DNA from: DATDAW01 sp036524675
Lineage (GTDB): Bacteria > Verrucomicrobiota > Verrucomicrobiia > Chthoniobacterales > DASVRZ01
Assembly (NCBI GenBank): GCA_036524675.1
Contig: DATDBU010000132.1
Location: 1 to 30,059, forward strand
Direction of reading: 5' to 3'
DNA length: 30,059 nucleotides
Shown here: positions 16,219-24,599 of the stretch, piece after piece
Layout of the letters: every line of letters starts with the position of its first letter
Numbering within the stretch: position 1 is the stretch's first letter
Program-made: the position numbers and the translations under genes
The notes under the pieces: model-generated
Told to the model about the DNA's origin: nothing
Seen by the model: only the letters and a program-made list of their open reading frames with translations
Database searches by the model: none

Positions 16219-16701
16219 CTACTTCTTCTCGTCCCCGCACTCGCTGCACACGCCGAAGAATTCCAGTGAGTGTTTTACACGGGTAAAACCGTACTTTTTC
16301 GCCAGTGCTTTCTCAAAACCGCCCACCGGACAGGGCTCCTCAACAAGCGTCACTTTTCCGCAATCCGTGCAAACAATATGATCGTGATGCTTCGTAGGAT
16401 CACTCAGCTCGTAATAGGTGCTGGATCGCTCCAGGTGCACCTTGTGCGCCAGCCCAAGATGCTCCAGTAGCGTCATCACTCGAAAAACAGTGGCGTAATC
16501 CGGAAGAGCGCCATCCGTCGATGCGAGCGATTGGATTCTTTCCAACGGAAGCGGCTCTTTCGCAGACAGTAACGTAGACAAAATTGCGATGCGCCCCTTT
16601 GTTATTCGAAGCCCTTCCGCGCGCAGAGTCGCGACCAGCCCGTCCAGTGAAAAACTTTCCGCCGGATGCGAATGACTGTGTGCAGCGCGACTCGAAGCCA
16701 T
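16219..16701 (-). CDS. Fur-family metal-responsive transcriptional regulator
   Basis: The 160-residue protein has the Fur layout. A winged-helix DNA-binding domain covers about residues 20-85 (LRITKGRIAILSTLLSA, then DYATVFRVMTLLEHLGL). The metal and dimerisation domain has HHDHIVCTDCGKV near 109-121 with a CxxC pair, and a second CxxC (VCSEC) near the C-terminus; the two pairs form the structural Zn site. The N-terminus has a His-rich HSHSH stretch. Fur, Zur and PerR share these motifs and cannot be told apart by eye. Its divergent neighbour is an ABC importer of the ferric-iron type, which fits a Fur or iron-response role. An inverted repeat lies immediately upstream of the start. Confidence 0.9.
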   Translation of the reverse strand: MASSRAAHSHSHPAESFSLDGLVATLRAEGLRITKGRIAILSTLLSAKEPLPLERIQSLASTDGALPDYATVFRVMTLLEHLGLAHKVHLERSSTYYELSDPTKHHDHIVCTDCGKVTLVEEPCPVGGFEKALAKKYGFTRVKHSLEFFGVCSECGDEKK

Positions 16702-16704
16702 GGG

Positions 16705-16735
16705 GATTTTACGAAGCTTAAACTCGCGTAAAATC
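16705..16735. promoter_or_regulatory. Inverted repeat upstream of Fur start, candidate operator
   Basis: GATTTTACG (16705-16713) is exactly complementary to CGTAAAATC (16727-16735), with a 13-bp spacer. It starts 4 bp upstream of the Fur ATG. A 9-bp direct repeat AAGCTTAAA occurs at 16714-16722 and again at 16773-16781, inside the divergent region that should also hold the importer's promoter. Neither matches the classical GATAATGATAATCATTATC Fur box, but lineage-specific operators differ. It could instead be an RNA hairpin that covers the translation start. Confidence 0.4.
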
Positions 16736-16825
16736 TTTTCTGCTTCAAGAACTGAAACAGGTCCGAAACTTAAAGCTTAAATCTTCTCAATCCCCTGCTA
16801 CAGTCGCCCGGCTATTCGGTCAGCG

Positions 16826-17896
16826 ATGCTTTCCATCACCATCGATCACCTCACGAAACGTTTCGGCGCTATCACCGCTTTGGACGACATCAGCCTCCAG
16901 ATCGAGGCAGGCGAATTGTTCTTCCTCCTGGGGCCGAGCGGTTGCGGAAAAACAACGCTCCTGCGTAATATTGCAGGGTTTTACATCCCCGATAGCGGAC
17001 GGATCCTGTTCGGAGATCAGGACGTCACGCGAGTCCCGCCACACAAGCGCAACACGGGAATGATGTTTCAAAGTTATGCGCTGTGGCCGCACATGACGGT
17101 CGCGAAAAACGTGGCGTTCGGCCTCGAAGAACGCCGGATTCCCAAAGCCGAAACCGAACGCCGCGTGGCTGAAGCCCTCGCGTCGGTTCGAATGGAAAAA
17201 TACGCTTCACGAAAAATCAACCAGCTCTCCGGCGGTCAGCAGCAACGCGTCGCCCTCGCCCGGGCCATGGTCATTCGCCCGCGCTGCCTTCTCCTCGACG
17301 AACCTCTTTCCAATCTCGACGCCCGGCTCCGGCTTGAAATGCGGCTCGAAATCCGGCGCATTTGCAAGGAATTCAACCTGACCGCGATCTACGTCACTCA
17401 CGATCAAAAGGAGGCACTTTCCGTCTCCGATCGTATGGCAATCCTCGACGCCGGTAAACTGGCGCAAGTCGGCACTGCTGAAGAGATTTACCGGCGTCCA
17501 GCGTCCCGACTCGTCGCTGATTTTATCGGAGAAACCAATTTCCTGCCAGGAACCGTTCACGCCGTGGAAAATGCCATCGTCCACGTCGAAACCGCATTTG
17601 GCCCATTTTCCGGAGCAGCTACCAACGGCGTGGCAACCGGCGATGGCGTGACTCTCTCGATTCGCCCCGAAAGCTGGAAATTGGAGGCCAATAAAGCTGA
17701 CAGGACGCCGACAAACTCTGTTACCGGGCGCATCACGGAAACGACTTATCTCGGTGAACTGGCCCAATACGAATTCACAAGCGGCGAGCAAAAGATGAAA
17801 ATTTACGAGTTGAATCCAAAATTTCTCTCGACCCGGAGCGACACGGATCTCGTTGCGACCGTCGACGCTGAGGATGTGGTGGTTTTGACAAGATAA
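16826..17896 (+). CDS. ABC importer ATP-binding protein (ferric iron / polyamine / thiamine type)
   Basis: The 356-residue ATPase has all ABC motifs: Walker A GPSGCGKTT (36-44), the Q-loop near FQSYALWPHM, signature LSGGQQQR (134-141), Walker B CLLLDEP (154-160) and the H-loop in THDQKEAL. A C-terminal TOBE-type domain (about 240-356) is typical of the FbpC/PotA/CysA importer group. It should power uptake with the solute-binding protein encoded downstream. The divergent Fur-family gene suggests iron as the substrate, but the sequence alone does not settle this. A permease gene is absent. The gap to the next gene contains a CACGGAG-type repeat hairpin, so coupling between the two genes is not tight. 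Confidence 0.9.
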   Translation: MLSITIDHLTKRFGAITALDDISLQIEAGELFFLLGPSGCGKTTLLRNIAGFYIPDSGRILFGDQDVTRVPPHKRNTGMMFQSYALWPHMTVAKNVAFGLEERRIPKAETERRVAEALASVRMEKYASRKINQLSGGQQQRVALARAMVIRPRCLLLDEPLSNLDARLRLEMRLEIRRICKEFNLTAIYVTHDQKEALSVSDRMAILDAGKLAQVGTAEEIYRRPASRLVADFIGETNFLPGTVHAVENAIVHVETAFGPFSGAATNGVATGDGVTLSIRPESWKLEANKADRTPTNSVTGRITETTYLGELAQYEFTSGEQKMKIYELNPKFLSTRSDTDLVATVDAEDVVVLTR

Positions 17897-17902
17897 GGAG
17901 AT

Positions 17903-17975
17903 GTCACACGGAGCCACGGAAAACACGGAGATCTTGTTCGTTCTTTCCTCCGTATTCTCCGCGACTCCGTGTGAC
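17903..17975. repeat. Inverted CACGGAG-type repeat element, copy 1
   Basis: GTCACACGGAG (17903-17913) is exactly complementary to CTCCGTGTGAC (17965-17975). The inner parts are degenerate CACGGA units on the left and TCCGNG units on the right, and they keep pairing further in with mismatches. It lies between the ATPase and solute-binding protein genes. The same sequence family recurs at 19600-19687. Confidence 0.8.
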
Positions 17976-17998
17976 ACCGATTTTCCGGTATTTGTTGG

Positions 17999-19591
17999 AT
18001 GAAACTGCCGCTCCTAATTGCCCTGCTGATTGGCATCGTTGCAGTTCCCTTTGCGCTGCGACCGAAGCAGAGCTTCACGGCGGCTCCGGACCACACGCTC
18101 ATCGTCGTCACCCCGCATAACGAAGCAATCCGTTACGAATTTGGCCGTGCCTTTCGGGAATATATGCGCTCCTCTCAAAATGCCGACGTCACCATCGACT
18201 GGCGCACTCCCGGCGGAACGAGCGAGATCGCCCGCTACATCGATTCCGAATATCTCGCCGCATTCGAATTCTATTGGACACAGAAACTGCGCAAAAAGTG
18301 GTCGCTGGAGGTTAAAGGCGCTTTTTCCGATTCGAAGATCCAACTACCCCCCGATCCTGCACAGGATACACCCGCACAGGCGGTCCGCCGGACGTTTCTG
18401 GCCTCGAACATCAGCTCCGGGATCGACGTTTTCTTTGGAGGCGGAAGTTTTGATTTCAGTATCCAGGCGAACAAAGGTGCTCTCGTCGATTCCGGCATCT
18501 TGAAGCGTCATCCCGAGTGGTTTTCGGCCGACGGAATTCCCGCAACTCGCGGTGGAGAGCCCTTTTACGACAAGGACGGGCGATGGATCGGTGCATGTCT
18601 CTCCTCATTCGGCATCGTGTACAATATCGATTCCCTGCGCCTTCGCGGCATCGCCGAGCCGCCTAAAAACTGGGTCGATCTCGGTGATCCTGCCTACGCC
18701 CATGCCATTGCTCTCGCCGATCCCACTAAAAGCGGATCCATTCTGAGAGCATTCGAAATGCTAATCCAGCAGCAGATGCATACCGTCATCGATCCTGGCC
18801 CAGCCACACCGGAATCGATCAGCCGTGGCTGGGAAAAGGGTCTGCAACTCATTCAAAAAATCAGTGCCAACGCCAAGTATTTCACAGATGCCGCTCCAAA
18901 AGTCGCGATTGATGTCTCCAGCGGAGACGCCGCTGCAGGCATGTGCATCGATTTTTTTGGGCGATTCCAAAGTGAATCCGTTGCGCGCCCCGACGGCACA
19001 TCGCGTGTCGTTTACCTGAGTCCATCGAATGGCACATCGTATGGCGTGGATCCTGTCGGCATATTCCGCGGAGCGCCACATCGTGAACTGGCAGAGCAAT
19101 TTATCGATTTTGTTTTATCGGATACGGGACAACGCCTTTGGAACTCCAAAATCGGCGCGCCCGGTGGTCCCGTAAAATATCAGCTCCGGCGTCTGCCTGT
19201 TCGGCCAGAGTTTTATGGGCCGGACGCTCTCAAATTCGTGACTGATCCCAACGTACTCCCCTACTCGCCCGCAGCGCTGTTCGACTACCAGGGCTCATGG
19301 ACCGGACCTCTTTTCAAACCGATCGGCTTCATCATTCGGGTCATGTGCATCGATCCGCATGCCGAACTGGTCTCCGCATGGAGCGCACTTTCCGCCGCCA
19401 AATTTCCGCCACAGGCCACGGCAAAATTCCTGGACGTGTCCGCTGTCAATTACGCCTACGCAGGAGGCGATCTAAAAAAAACGCTCAACTCCCCCAACAA
19501 GATCGAGGAGGTCCGTCTGGCTAAAGACTTATCCGAACATTTCCGAGCCCAATATCGTGAAGCCGAAAGACTGGCACAGGAGGGACTGTAA
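17999..19591 (+). CDS. Periplasmic solute-binding protein of an ABC importer
   Basis: The 530-residue protein has an N-terminal signal or anchor (MKLPLLIALLIGIVAVPFAL, then RPKQ). The mature part has the periplasmic-binding-protein features of the ferric-iron type: HTLIVVTPHNEAIRYEFGRA, then GIDVFFGGGSFDFSIQANKG, SSFGIVYNID and ADPTKSGSILRAFEMLIQ. Family members are usually 330-370 residues; the excess here is spread over an insertion before the FFGGGS strand and an extended C-terminal region. It is the partner of the upstream ATPase. The gene is bracketed by two near-identical CACGGAG hairpins. No permease follows, so the membrane component is encoded elsewhere or has been lost. Confidence 0.85.
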   Translation: MKLPLLIALLIGIVAVPFALRPKQSFTAAPDHTLIVVTPHNEAIRYEFGRAFREYMRSSQNADVTIDWRTPGGTSEIARYIDSEYLAAFEFYWTQKLRKKWSLEVKGAFSDSKIQLPPDPAQDTPAQAVRRTFLASNISSGIDVFFGGGSFDFSIQANKGALVDSGILKRHPEWFSADGIPATRGGEPFYDKDGRWIGACLSSFGIVYNIDSLRLRGIAEPPKNWVDLGDPAYAHAIALADPTKSGSILRAFEMLIQQQMHTVIDPGPATPESISRGWEKGLQLIQKISANAKYFTDAAPKVAIDVSSGDAAAGMCIDFFGRFQSESVARPDGTSRVVYLSPSNGTSYGVDPVGIFRGAPHRELAEQFIDFVLSDTGQRLWNSKIGAPGGPVKYQLRRLPVRPEFYGPDALKFVTDPNVLPYSPAALFDYQGSWTGPLFKPIGFIIRVMCIDPHAELVSAWSALSAAKFPPQATAKFLDVSAVNYAYAGGDLKKTLNSPNKIEEVRLAKDLSEHFRAQYREAERLAQEGL

Positions 19592-19697
19592 AAGAGAGTG
19601 TCACACGGAGGCGCAGAGAACACGGAGAAAGAATTTGTACGGAATCTCAGACGCTTATCTGCCTGCTTCTCCGTGTCTCCGTGTGACCCTCTCTTTA
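19590..19697. repeat. Inverted CACGGAG-type repeat element, copy 2 (convergent junction)
   Basis: GTCACACGGAG (19600-19610) is exactly complementary to CTCCGTGTGAC (19677-19687), as in the copy at 17903-17975. The outer arms add AAAGAGAG on the left and CTCTCTTT on the right, which are also complementary. Inner CACGGAGA units on the left match TCTCCGTG on the right. The element fills the convergent junction between the solute-binding protein and TatD-type genes and touches the second stop codon. Confidence 0.8.
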
Positions 19698-20495
19698 ACG
19701 CCTTTCGCCAAAGAACCTGACGAAATTGGCAGCGACAGTTTCGGCCAGCGCTTCGAGTTTCCATCCACGAATCTCCGCCAAACCCCGATATACGGCGGTG
19801 ATGTTTGCTGGGTGATTGATTGGCTGGTCTGTGGGCGAATGCGGCAGCGGAAATTCAACTTTGCCTTCAGGCAGCGGCATGGCCGGAGCATCGGTTTCGA
19901 CGAGGAGGCGATCCTCCGGAATGATCCGAAAAACCTCACGCTGCGCGGATTTACGCTCATGCAGAAAATATCCCGGGAACGAAAAATAGGCACCCAGTTT
20001 TACAAACGAATCGACCATTTCGCGCGGACCGCCGTACGCATGCAATAGGAACCCACGGGCTGGGAAGGCCTCATTTCGAAGGATCTCTTCCAACGCGCCC
20101 CAAGCTTTCAGGCAGTGAACGGTGACCGGTAAATTCCGTTCGGCGGCAATGGCGAGTTGCCAGCAAAAAACCGACTTCTGATCTTCAAAATCGTAATCAG
20201 GGATCCACCGATCCAACCCGATTTCGCCGACCGCACGGGGATTGCGGTCCACCTTAGCAAGGAAGTTTCGCTGCCAATCAGGCGTCCGCTGGCGGATATA
20301 CCACGGATGAAGACCATAACTGGGAACGATCCATGGATATTTTATGGCAAGTGCTTCGACCGCAAGCCAATCCGCCTCCGTCGTCCCATTTACAACAGCA
20401 CCACGGATCCCGATCTTCTCGAGATCACCAATGACTTCCATCCGATACGGATCCAGCCATTCGTCCTGAAGATGGTTATGCGCGTCGACGAACAC
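19695..20495 (-). CDS. TatD-family metal-dependent hydrolase
   Basis: The 266-residue protein begins at a GTG and carries the TatD metal-binding motifs: DAHNHL near residue 4, GLHPW, GEIGLD (E is a metal ligand), VHC, LLHAYGG, ETDAP and NHPANI. This is a TIM-barrel amidohydrolase-superfamily enzyme; characterised TatD proteins are metal-dependent 3'-5' exonucleases or DNases linked to DNA repair and quality control. The length is typical. It is the last gene of a minus-strand run following the MsbA-like exporter, with a repeat hairpin between the two. The exact substrate cannot be read from the sequence. Confidence 0.9.
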   Translation of the reverse strand: MFVDAHNHLQDEWLDPYRMEVIGDLEKIGIRGAVVNGTTEADWLAVEALAIKYPWIVPSYGLHPWYIRQRTPDWQRNFLAKVDRNPRAVGEIGLDRWIPDYDFEDQKSVFCWQLAIAAERNLPVTVHCLKAWGALEEILRNEAFPARGFLLHAYGGPREMVDSFVKLGAYFSFPGYFLHERKSAQREVFRIIPEDRLLVETDAPAMPLPEGKVEFPLPHSPTDQPINHPANITAVYRGLAEIRGWKLEALAETVAANFVRFFGERR

Positions 20496-20500
20496 GGGAG

Positions 20501-20586
20501 CTTTAAGTTTGTAAGTTTTTAAGTCTTAGGAAGAGACAGAATTTCCCCTTCGTCCTCTTACAAACTGTAAACTTAAGACTTTCTTA
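20501..20586. repeat. Inverted short-repeat element, TAAGTTT type
   Basis: The left arm (20501-20528) has AAGT-centred units about 8 bases apart: CTTTAAG, TTTGTAAG, TTTTTAAG and TCTTAGG. The right arm (20557-20586) has the complementary type (TCTTACAAAC, TGTAAACTTAAGACTTTC). The order of units is permuted between arms, so pairing is local. It separates the MsbA-like gene stop from the TatD-type gene start, so it could be a terminator or a 5' leader structure. Confidence 0.6.
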
Positions 20587-22455
20587 GTCGACCATCGCCA
20601 ATTCGACAGGTTGTTCGCTCGCTTGATTGAACTGAATGTTGTAGAGGCGGCGGTAAACGGTGGACTCGGCCAGAAGTTCTTGATGAGAGCCCACTTCCAC
20701 CAGTTGGCCATCCTCCATGACGAGAATTTTGTCCGCTTTTAGGATGGTCGAAAGCCGGTGCGCGATCGCGATAACAGTGCGGCCCTCCACCAGGAGTTCG
20801 AGGGCAGCCTGAATCATTTGCTCGGATTCCGAATCGAGCGCGGACGTGGCCTCGTCCAGGAGCAGGATCGGCGCATTCTTGAGTAGGGCGCGTGCAATGG
20901 CGAGCCGCTGTTGCTGCCCACCGGAAATATTGCAGCCTTTGTCGCCGATGACCGTTTTATAACCTTTGGCTTGCTCAAGGATGAAGTGATCCGCGTAAGC
21001 CAATTTCGCCGCGGCGACCACTTCTTCATCCGTCGCCTCGAGGCGCCCGTAGCGGATGTTGTTCATGATCGAATCGTGAAACAGGAAGGTGTCCTGCGTC
21101 ACAATCCCGATTTGCTCCCGAAGAGAAGTTTGCGTGATATCCCGCAAATCCCGTCCATCCAGCGTGATTCTTCCTTTCGAGGGATCGTAAAAACGCAGAA
21201 TCAAAGACAGGATCGTGCTTTTTCCCGCACCGCTGGCGCCGACGAGAGCATAGTATTTTCCAGACTCGAATTCGAAGCTGATGTTCTTCACCGCTTTTTT
21301 GTCTTTGCGGTAAGCGAACGAGACGTGTTCGAAGCCAATTACACCCCGGCTTTCCTTGATTTCGACGGCACCCGGCCGATCAGCCACGGTGGGTTCCTCT
21401 TCCAGGATCTGGAAGATCCGCATCATACCTCCGAGACTTCTCTGGATGATCATGTGGATCATGCTGAGCTTCTTGACCGGATCGTAGAGGGTAAAAAGGC
21501 ACAACAACATCGCGATGAACGTTGCGGCGTTGATGCCCGAGTACCACACATAGAAAATCGTGACACCGGCGCCGATGGCGGAGACGACTTCAACCAGAGG
21601 GCCCACGGCCTGAATCGCTTTCTGAATTCCAAGAGACTGCTGCACCTGCAGCAGATTCATATCCCGGAATTGCGTTCGTTGATAAGTCTCCCGTGCAAGC
21701 GATTTGATGACGCGAATGCCCGCAAACGACTCCTGGAGAATTACCATCATTCCACTGGCGCTGTCTTCTTCGTTGCCTCCCTGCCGCTTTACCCGTTTCC
21801 CAAAATACAGGACGGGCAGCAAACAAACCGGAAAAACGCAAAGGCTGATAAGCGCAAACTTCCAATCCAGATAAATCAAGACAGCCACACTGCTGATAAT
21901 GGCGATCGGCTGCGTCACCAAATCGGCGCTGACCGTGCCGAGAGCCATCTGCGCCATTCGCGGGTCATTGTAAACGCGGGAAATCAGGTCGCCGCTTTTG
22001 TTTTTGTGAAAGAAATCCAGCGACTGCCGCATCACGTGGTGGAAAAGGTGATCGCGGATATCCGAAATGACTTTCAATCCCACCTGGGCCAGCAGGATGG
22101 CATTGAAGTACGAAAACAAACTGCGAACGATCATCACTATCGGAATGGCCGCGCACAACCAAATCACCGAGTTGATGTGCGGTCCTTCAGTCCGGGAAAC
22201 AATCTGAGCGTTGTGCTGCAGCAACGCCGGCGCGGTAATCGCTCCGCCCGGCACGATGGCCATGACATGTTTCATTGCCAACGCCATCACGCCATTCATC
22301 GCACCAAACAAACCGCCGCATATCAGCCCGAGTATGAAACGTCCTCGATAGGGCTTCAGGTAAGGCACCAATTTGCGCATTGGCCCAATGCCCATCTTGA
22401 CAGTCTGCATGAAGCTGAGGCGCTTCTTGTCTTTTTTCTTGGGTATCGAGGACAT
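20584..22455 (-). CDS. MsbA-like ABC exporter (lipid flippase, permease-ATPase fusion)
   Basis: A 623-residue ABC half-transporter with about six transmembrane helices fused to an ATPase. The ATPase has Walker A GASGAGKST, signature NISGGQQQRLA, Walker B ILLLDEATSALD and the H-loop in AIAHRLST. The start at 22455 gives MSSIPKKKDKK, a basic cytoplasmic end; a longer start at 22497 would overlap the upstream gene and is not preferred. MsbA-type exporters flip lipid A-core or other lipids across the inner membrane. The 7-bp spacing after the GT9 glycosyltransferase gene and the divergent WaaG-like gene point to an outer-membrane lipid or LPS role. A multidrug role is the main alternative. Confidence 0.85.
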   Translation of the reverse strand: MSSIPKKKDKKRLSFMQTVKMGIGPMRKLVPYLKPYRGRFILGLICGGLFGAMNGVMALAMKHVMAIVPGGAITAPALLQHNAQIVSRTEGPHINSVIWLCAAIPIVMIVRSLFSYFNAILLAQVGLKVISDIRDHLFHHVMRQSLDFFHKNKSGDLISRVYNDPRMAQMALGTVSADLVTQPIAIISSVAVLIYLDWKFALISLCVFPVCLLPVLYFGKRVKRQGGNEEDSASGMMVILQESFAGIRVIKSLARETYQRTQFRDMNLLQVQQSLGIQKAIQAVGPLVEVVSAIGAGVTIFYVWYSGINAATFIAMLLCLFTLYDPVKKLSMIHMIIQRSLGGMMRIFQILEEEPTVADRPGAVEIKESRGVIGFEHVSFAYRKDKKAVKNISFEFESGKYYALVGASGAGKSTILSLILRFYDPSKGRITLDGRDLRDITQTSLREQIGIVTQDTFLFHDSIMNNIRYGRLEATDEEVVAAAKLAYADHFILEQAKGYKTVIGDKGCNISGGQQQRLAIARALLKNAPILLLDEATSALDSESEQMIQAALELLVEGRTVIAIAHRLSTILKADKILVMEDGQLVEVGSHQELLAESTVYRRLYNIQFNQASEQPVELAMVD

Positions 22456-22462
22456 GAAATGG

Positions 22463-23467
22463 CTAAAAATGCTCAGGCAGAAGGAGATTAATGGCATGGA
22501 TCACGTCACCCGTCGATAAATCCTTCAGGTTGCCAGCTGGGGGATCGGGTTCGAACTCGGTAAGCGGATTGTTTTTTCCACCCTGTAAAACAAGCGAGCG
22601 GTCATGCCGCGCTCGCCAATGGAAAGGGTTGGTTGGACCAAAAAGCGTGATCTGCGGAATCTTCGCCGCGGCCGCCAGGTGACTCGGGCCGGAATCGACG
22701 CCAACAAAAAGATCGGCACGCGCAATGAGGGCCGCGGACGCCAAAAGCGATAATTGGCCGGCAACGTCGACGCATTTCGGTTCCACGAGCGATTGGACTT
22801 CCGAAATCGCTTCCCGTTCCATGGGCGACGAACCGCCAATGAGGATGCAGGTGCGTCCAAGTTCCCGCAAGTGCTCGATAACCTCTGCCCACGACGTCGG
22901 TTTCCAGTATTTTTCCGCACGCGCTGCACCCACGTGCAGAACCACATACGGAGAATTGACTCCTTGATGGCGCAGAACATCACGGGCACGGCTCCAGGCG
23001 AATTTTGGGATTTCGAGCTGTAGCTCGGGCACATTTGGCGGCAGGCCAACGGAGGAAACGAGATCCAGGTTGTGATCAATCGTGTGCCGCTCGAGCACGG
23101 GCGACTCGACAAGATGCGTGTACGAACCGGTGCGCAGTTCCCCGTCGGAGTTCGGCTCAAAAGCGACGCGTTTTTTCGCTTTGGAAAGCCACGTCAAAGC
23201 AGACGAGCGGTCCGTCCCGGAAAAATCAAACGCGGCATCGTAACGCCTCAGGAACAGGCGCCCCCACAGTTTAAAGTTGGGCCTGCCTTTCCGGTAAATG
23301 AGCACATGATCCACACAACGAATGGCGGGCGCCAACCCGGCGCAACCACCGTCAATAATCAGCGTGAGCCGTGCCGCTGGATAAGAACGCCGGAGCGCTT
23401 CCAGCGCGGGTAGCGTGAGTACGAGATCACCAATGCGTTTGAGTTGGATGGCCAGAAGCGACACCAT
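22463..23467 (-). CDS. Glycosyltransferase family 9 (heptosyltransferase-like)
   Basis: The 334-residue protein has the GT9 pattern: LLAIQLKRIGDLVLTLPALE at the N-terminus, YVVLHVGAARAEKYWKPTSW in the middle and VGVDSGPSHLAAA plus TLFGPTNPFHW near the C-terminus. GT9 enzymes (WaaC, WaaF, RfaQ types) add ADP-heptose to the LPS inner core. The gene precedes the MsbA-like exporter by 7 bp in the same operon and is divergent from a WaaG-like transferase, so a cell-surface glycolipid role is likely. The sugar donor and acceptor cannot be assigned from the sequence. No lipid-A biosynthesis genes are in the window. Confidence 0.88.
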   Translation of the reverse strand: MVSLLAIQLKRIGDLVLTLPALEALRRSYPAARLTLIIDGGCAGLAPAIRCVDHVLIYRKGRPNFKLWGRLFLRRYDAAFDFSGTDRSSALTWLSKAKKRVAFEPNSDGELRTGSYTHLVESPVLERHTIDHNLDLVSSVGLPPNVPELQLEIPKFAWSRARDVLRHQGVNSPYVVLHVGAARAEKYWKPTSWAEVIEHLRELGRTCILIGGSSPMEREAISEVQSLVEPKCVDVAGQLSLLASAALIARADLFVGVDSGPSHLAAAAKIPQITLFGPTNPFHWRARHDRSLVLQGGKNNPLTEFEPDPPAGNLKDLSTGDVIHAINLLLPEHF

Positions 23468-23490
23468 TTAGACACACCTATTGCTGTTTT

Positions 23491-23520
23491 TTGACTCGTC
23501 TGGACACACAGAGCTTTTAA
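23491..23520 (+). promoter_or_regulatory. Possible sigma-70-type promoter for the WaaG-like gene
   Basis: TTGACT (23491-23496) matches a -35 box closely. With an 18-bp spacer, TTTTAA (23515-23520) would be the -10 box, a weak match. The start codon follows 29 bp downstream. Support is limited to the -35 sequence and position in an 82-bp divergent gap. Confidence 0.3.
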
Positions 23521-23549
23521 AGAGTGTCTCGCATGATTTCAACTTCGCG

Positions 23550-24599
23550 ATGCGCATTGGATTGGTGAGACGCGGCTATTCGACGGCCGGCGGCGCGGAA
23601 AGTTACCTGCGCGGATTCGCAAAGGCAGCAGTCGCGGCGGGACACGAAACGGTGCTCTTTGCTTCGCCGGAATGGCAGGACTGGGCATTTGGCAGCAAAA
23701 CCGTTGTCGAAGGAAAGTCACCCCGAGCGTTTTCGGATGCTCTCGAAAAAATTCGCCCGCGTGAACAGTGCGATTGCCTTTTCAGTCTCGAGCGCGTGTC
23801 CTCCTGCGATGTCTATCGCGCAGGCGATGGCGTCCACGCTTCCTGGCTGCTCCGCCGGGCCAAATTCGAGTCGCCACTGAAACGTCTCACTTTTGCATGG
23901 AATCCAAAACATCGGGCTTTGCTGGACCTCGAAAAAAGAGCCGTCGCGGGAGCGCATCACATCATTGCCAATTCCCAGCTCGTCAAAGACGAAATTGACC
24001 ACCATTACGGAAAGGAAATCGCTGCCAAAGTCAGCGTCGTGCACAACGGGATTGATGTCGCACGTTGGGTTCGGCCGGTTGTTTCACGGGATGTTTGGCG
24101 CGCTCAAAATGGCATTTCGGCGTCGCAGAAAGTGGTTATTTTTGCCGGATCCGGCTGGGAGCGGAAAGGTCTCCGATATGCCGTGGAAGCCATTGGCAGG
24201 CTTCCGGACGTCCTTCTTCTGGTTGCTGGGAAAGGCGATCCCTCGCGTTTTGCCGGCGCGAACGTAAGGTTTCTGGGGCCGGTCGCGGACATGCCTTCGC
24301 TGCTTCATGCTTTGGACGCATTTATTTTACCGACGATTTACGATCCGTTTTCGAATGCGTGCCTCGAAGCTCTGGCGGCGGGTTTGCCCGTTATTACCAC
24401 ACAGGCTAACGGCTTTGCGGAAATTCAGGATCCGGGGACCGACGGTGCCGTAGTGAATGCTCCGAATGACATTGCCGCTCTCGCGCGAGCGCTTGAAGTC
24501 TGGCTCAGCTCCGATGCCCGGGCCGAACGCCAGCAACATGCCGCCGCCTTCTCGCTCGAACGCAACCTTCAGGAGACGCTCCGCATCATCACATCGTGA
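23550..24599 (+). CDS. WaaG/RfaG-like glycosyltransferase, family 4
   Basis: The 349-residue protein begins MRIGLVRRGYSTAGGAESYL, the GT4 glycine-rich donor end. LERVSSCDVYRAGDGVHASW (around 80-99) is characteristic of WaaG, the LPS core glucosyltransferase. HHIIANSQLVKDEI and NGIDVARW follow, then the GT-B C-terminal motif DPFSNACLEALAAGLPVITT (about 263-282) with the two Glu/Asp positions of the EX7E type. It likely adds a hexose to the lipid core. The start at 23550 is chosen because the upstream extension has no family similarity. It is divergent from the GT9-MsbA operon. The 3' end overlaps the convergent RsmA-Nudix gene by 11 bp (24589-24599). Confidence 0.87.
   Translation: MRIGLVRRGYSTAGGAESYLRGFAKAAVAAGHETVLFASPEWQDWAFGSKTVVEGKSPRAFSDALEKIRPREQCDCLFSLERVSSCDVYRAGDGVHASWLLRRAKFESPLKRLTFAWNPKHRALLDLEKRAVAGAHHIIANSQLVKDEIDHHYGKEIAAKVSVVHNGIDVARWVRPVVSRDVWRAQNGISASQKVVIFAGSGWERKGLRYAVEAIGRLPDVLLLVAGKGDPSRFAGANVRFLGPVADMPSLLHALDAFILPTIYDPFSNACLEALAAGLPVITTQANGFAEIQDPGTDGAVVNAPNDIAALARALEVWLSSDARAERQQHAAAFSLERNLQETLRIITS

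Noticed and set aside
20911..22491. Long plus-strand frame opposite the MsbA-like gene
   Set aside because: It is an antisense shadow of a strongly supported ABC exporter, with no recognisable domain and composition expected from the complementary strand.
22456..22497. Longer start of the MsbA-like gene at 22497
   Set aside because: It would overlap the GT9 gene and add 14 unconserved residues; 22455 follows the upstream stop by 7 bp and starts a basic cytoplasmic end.
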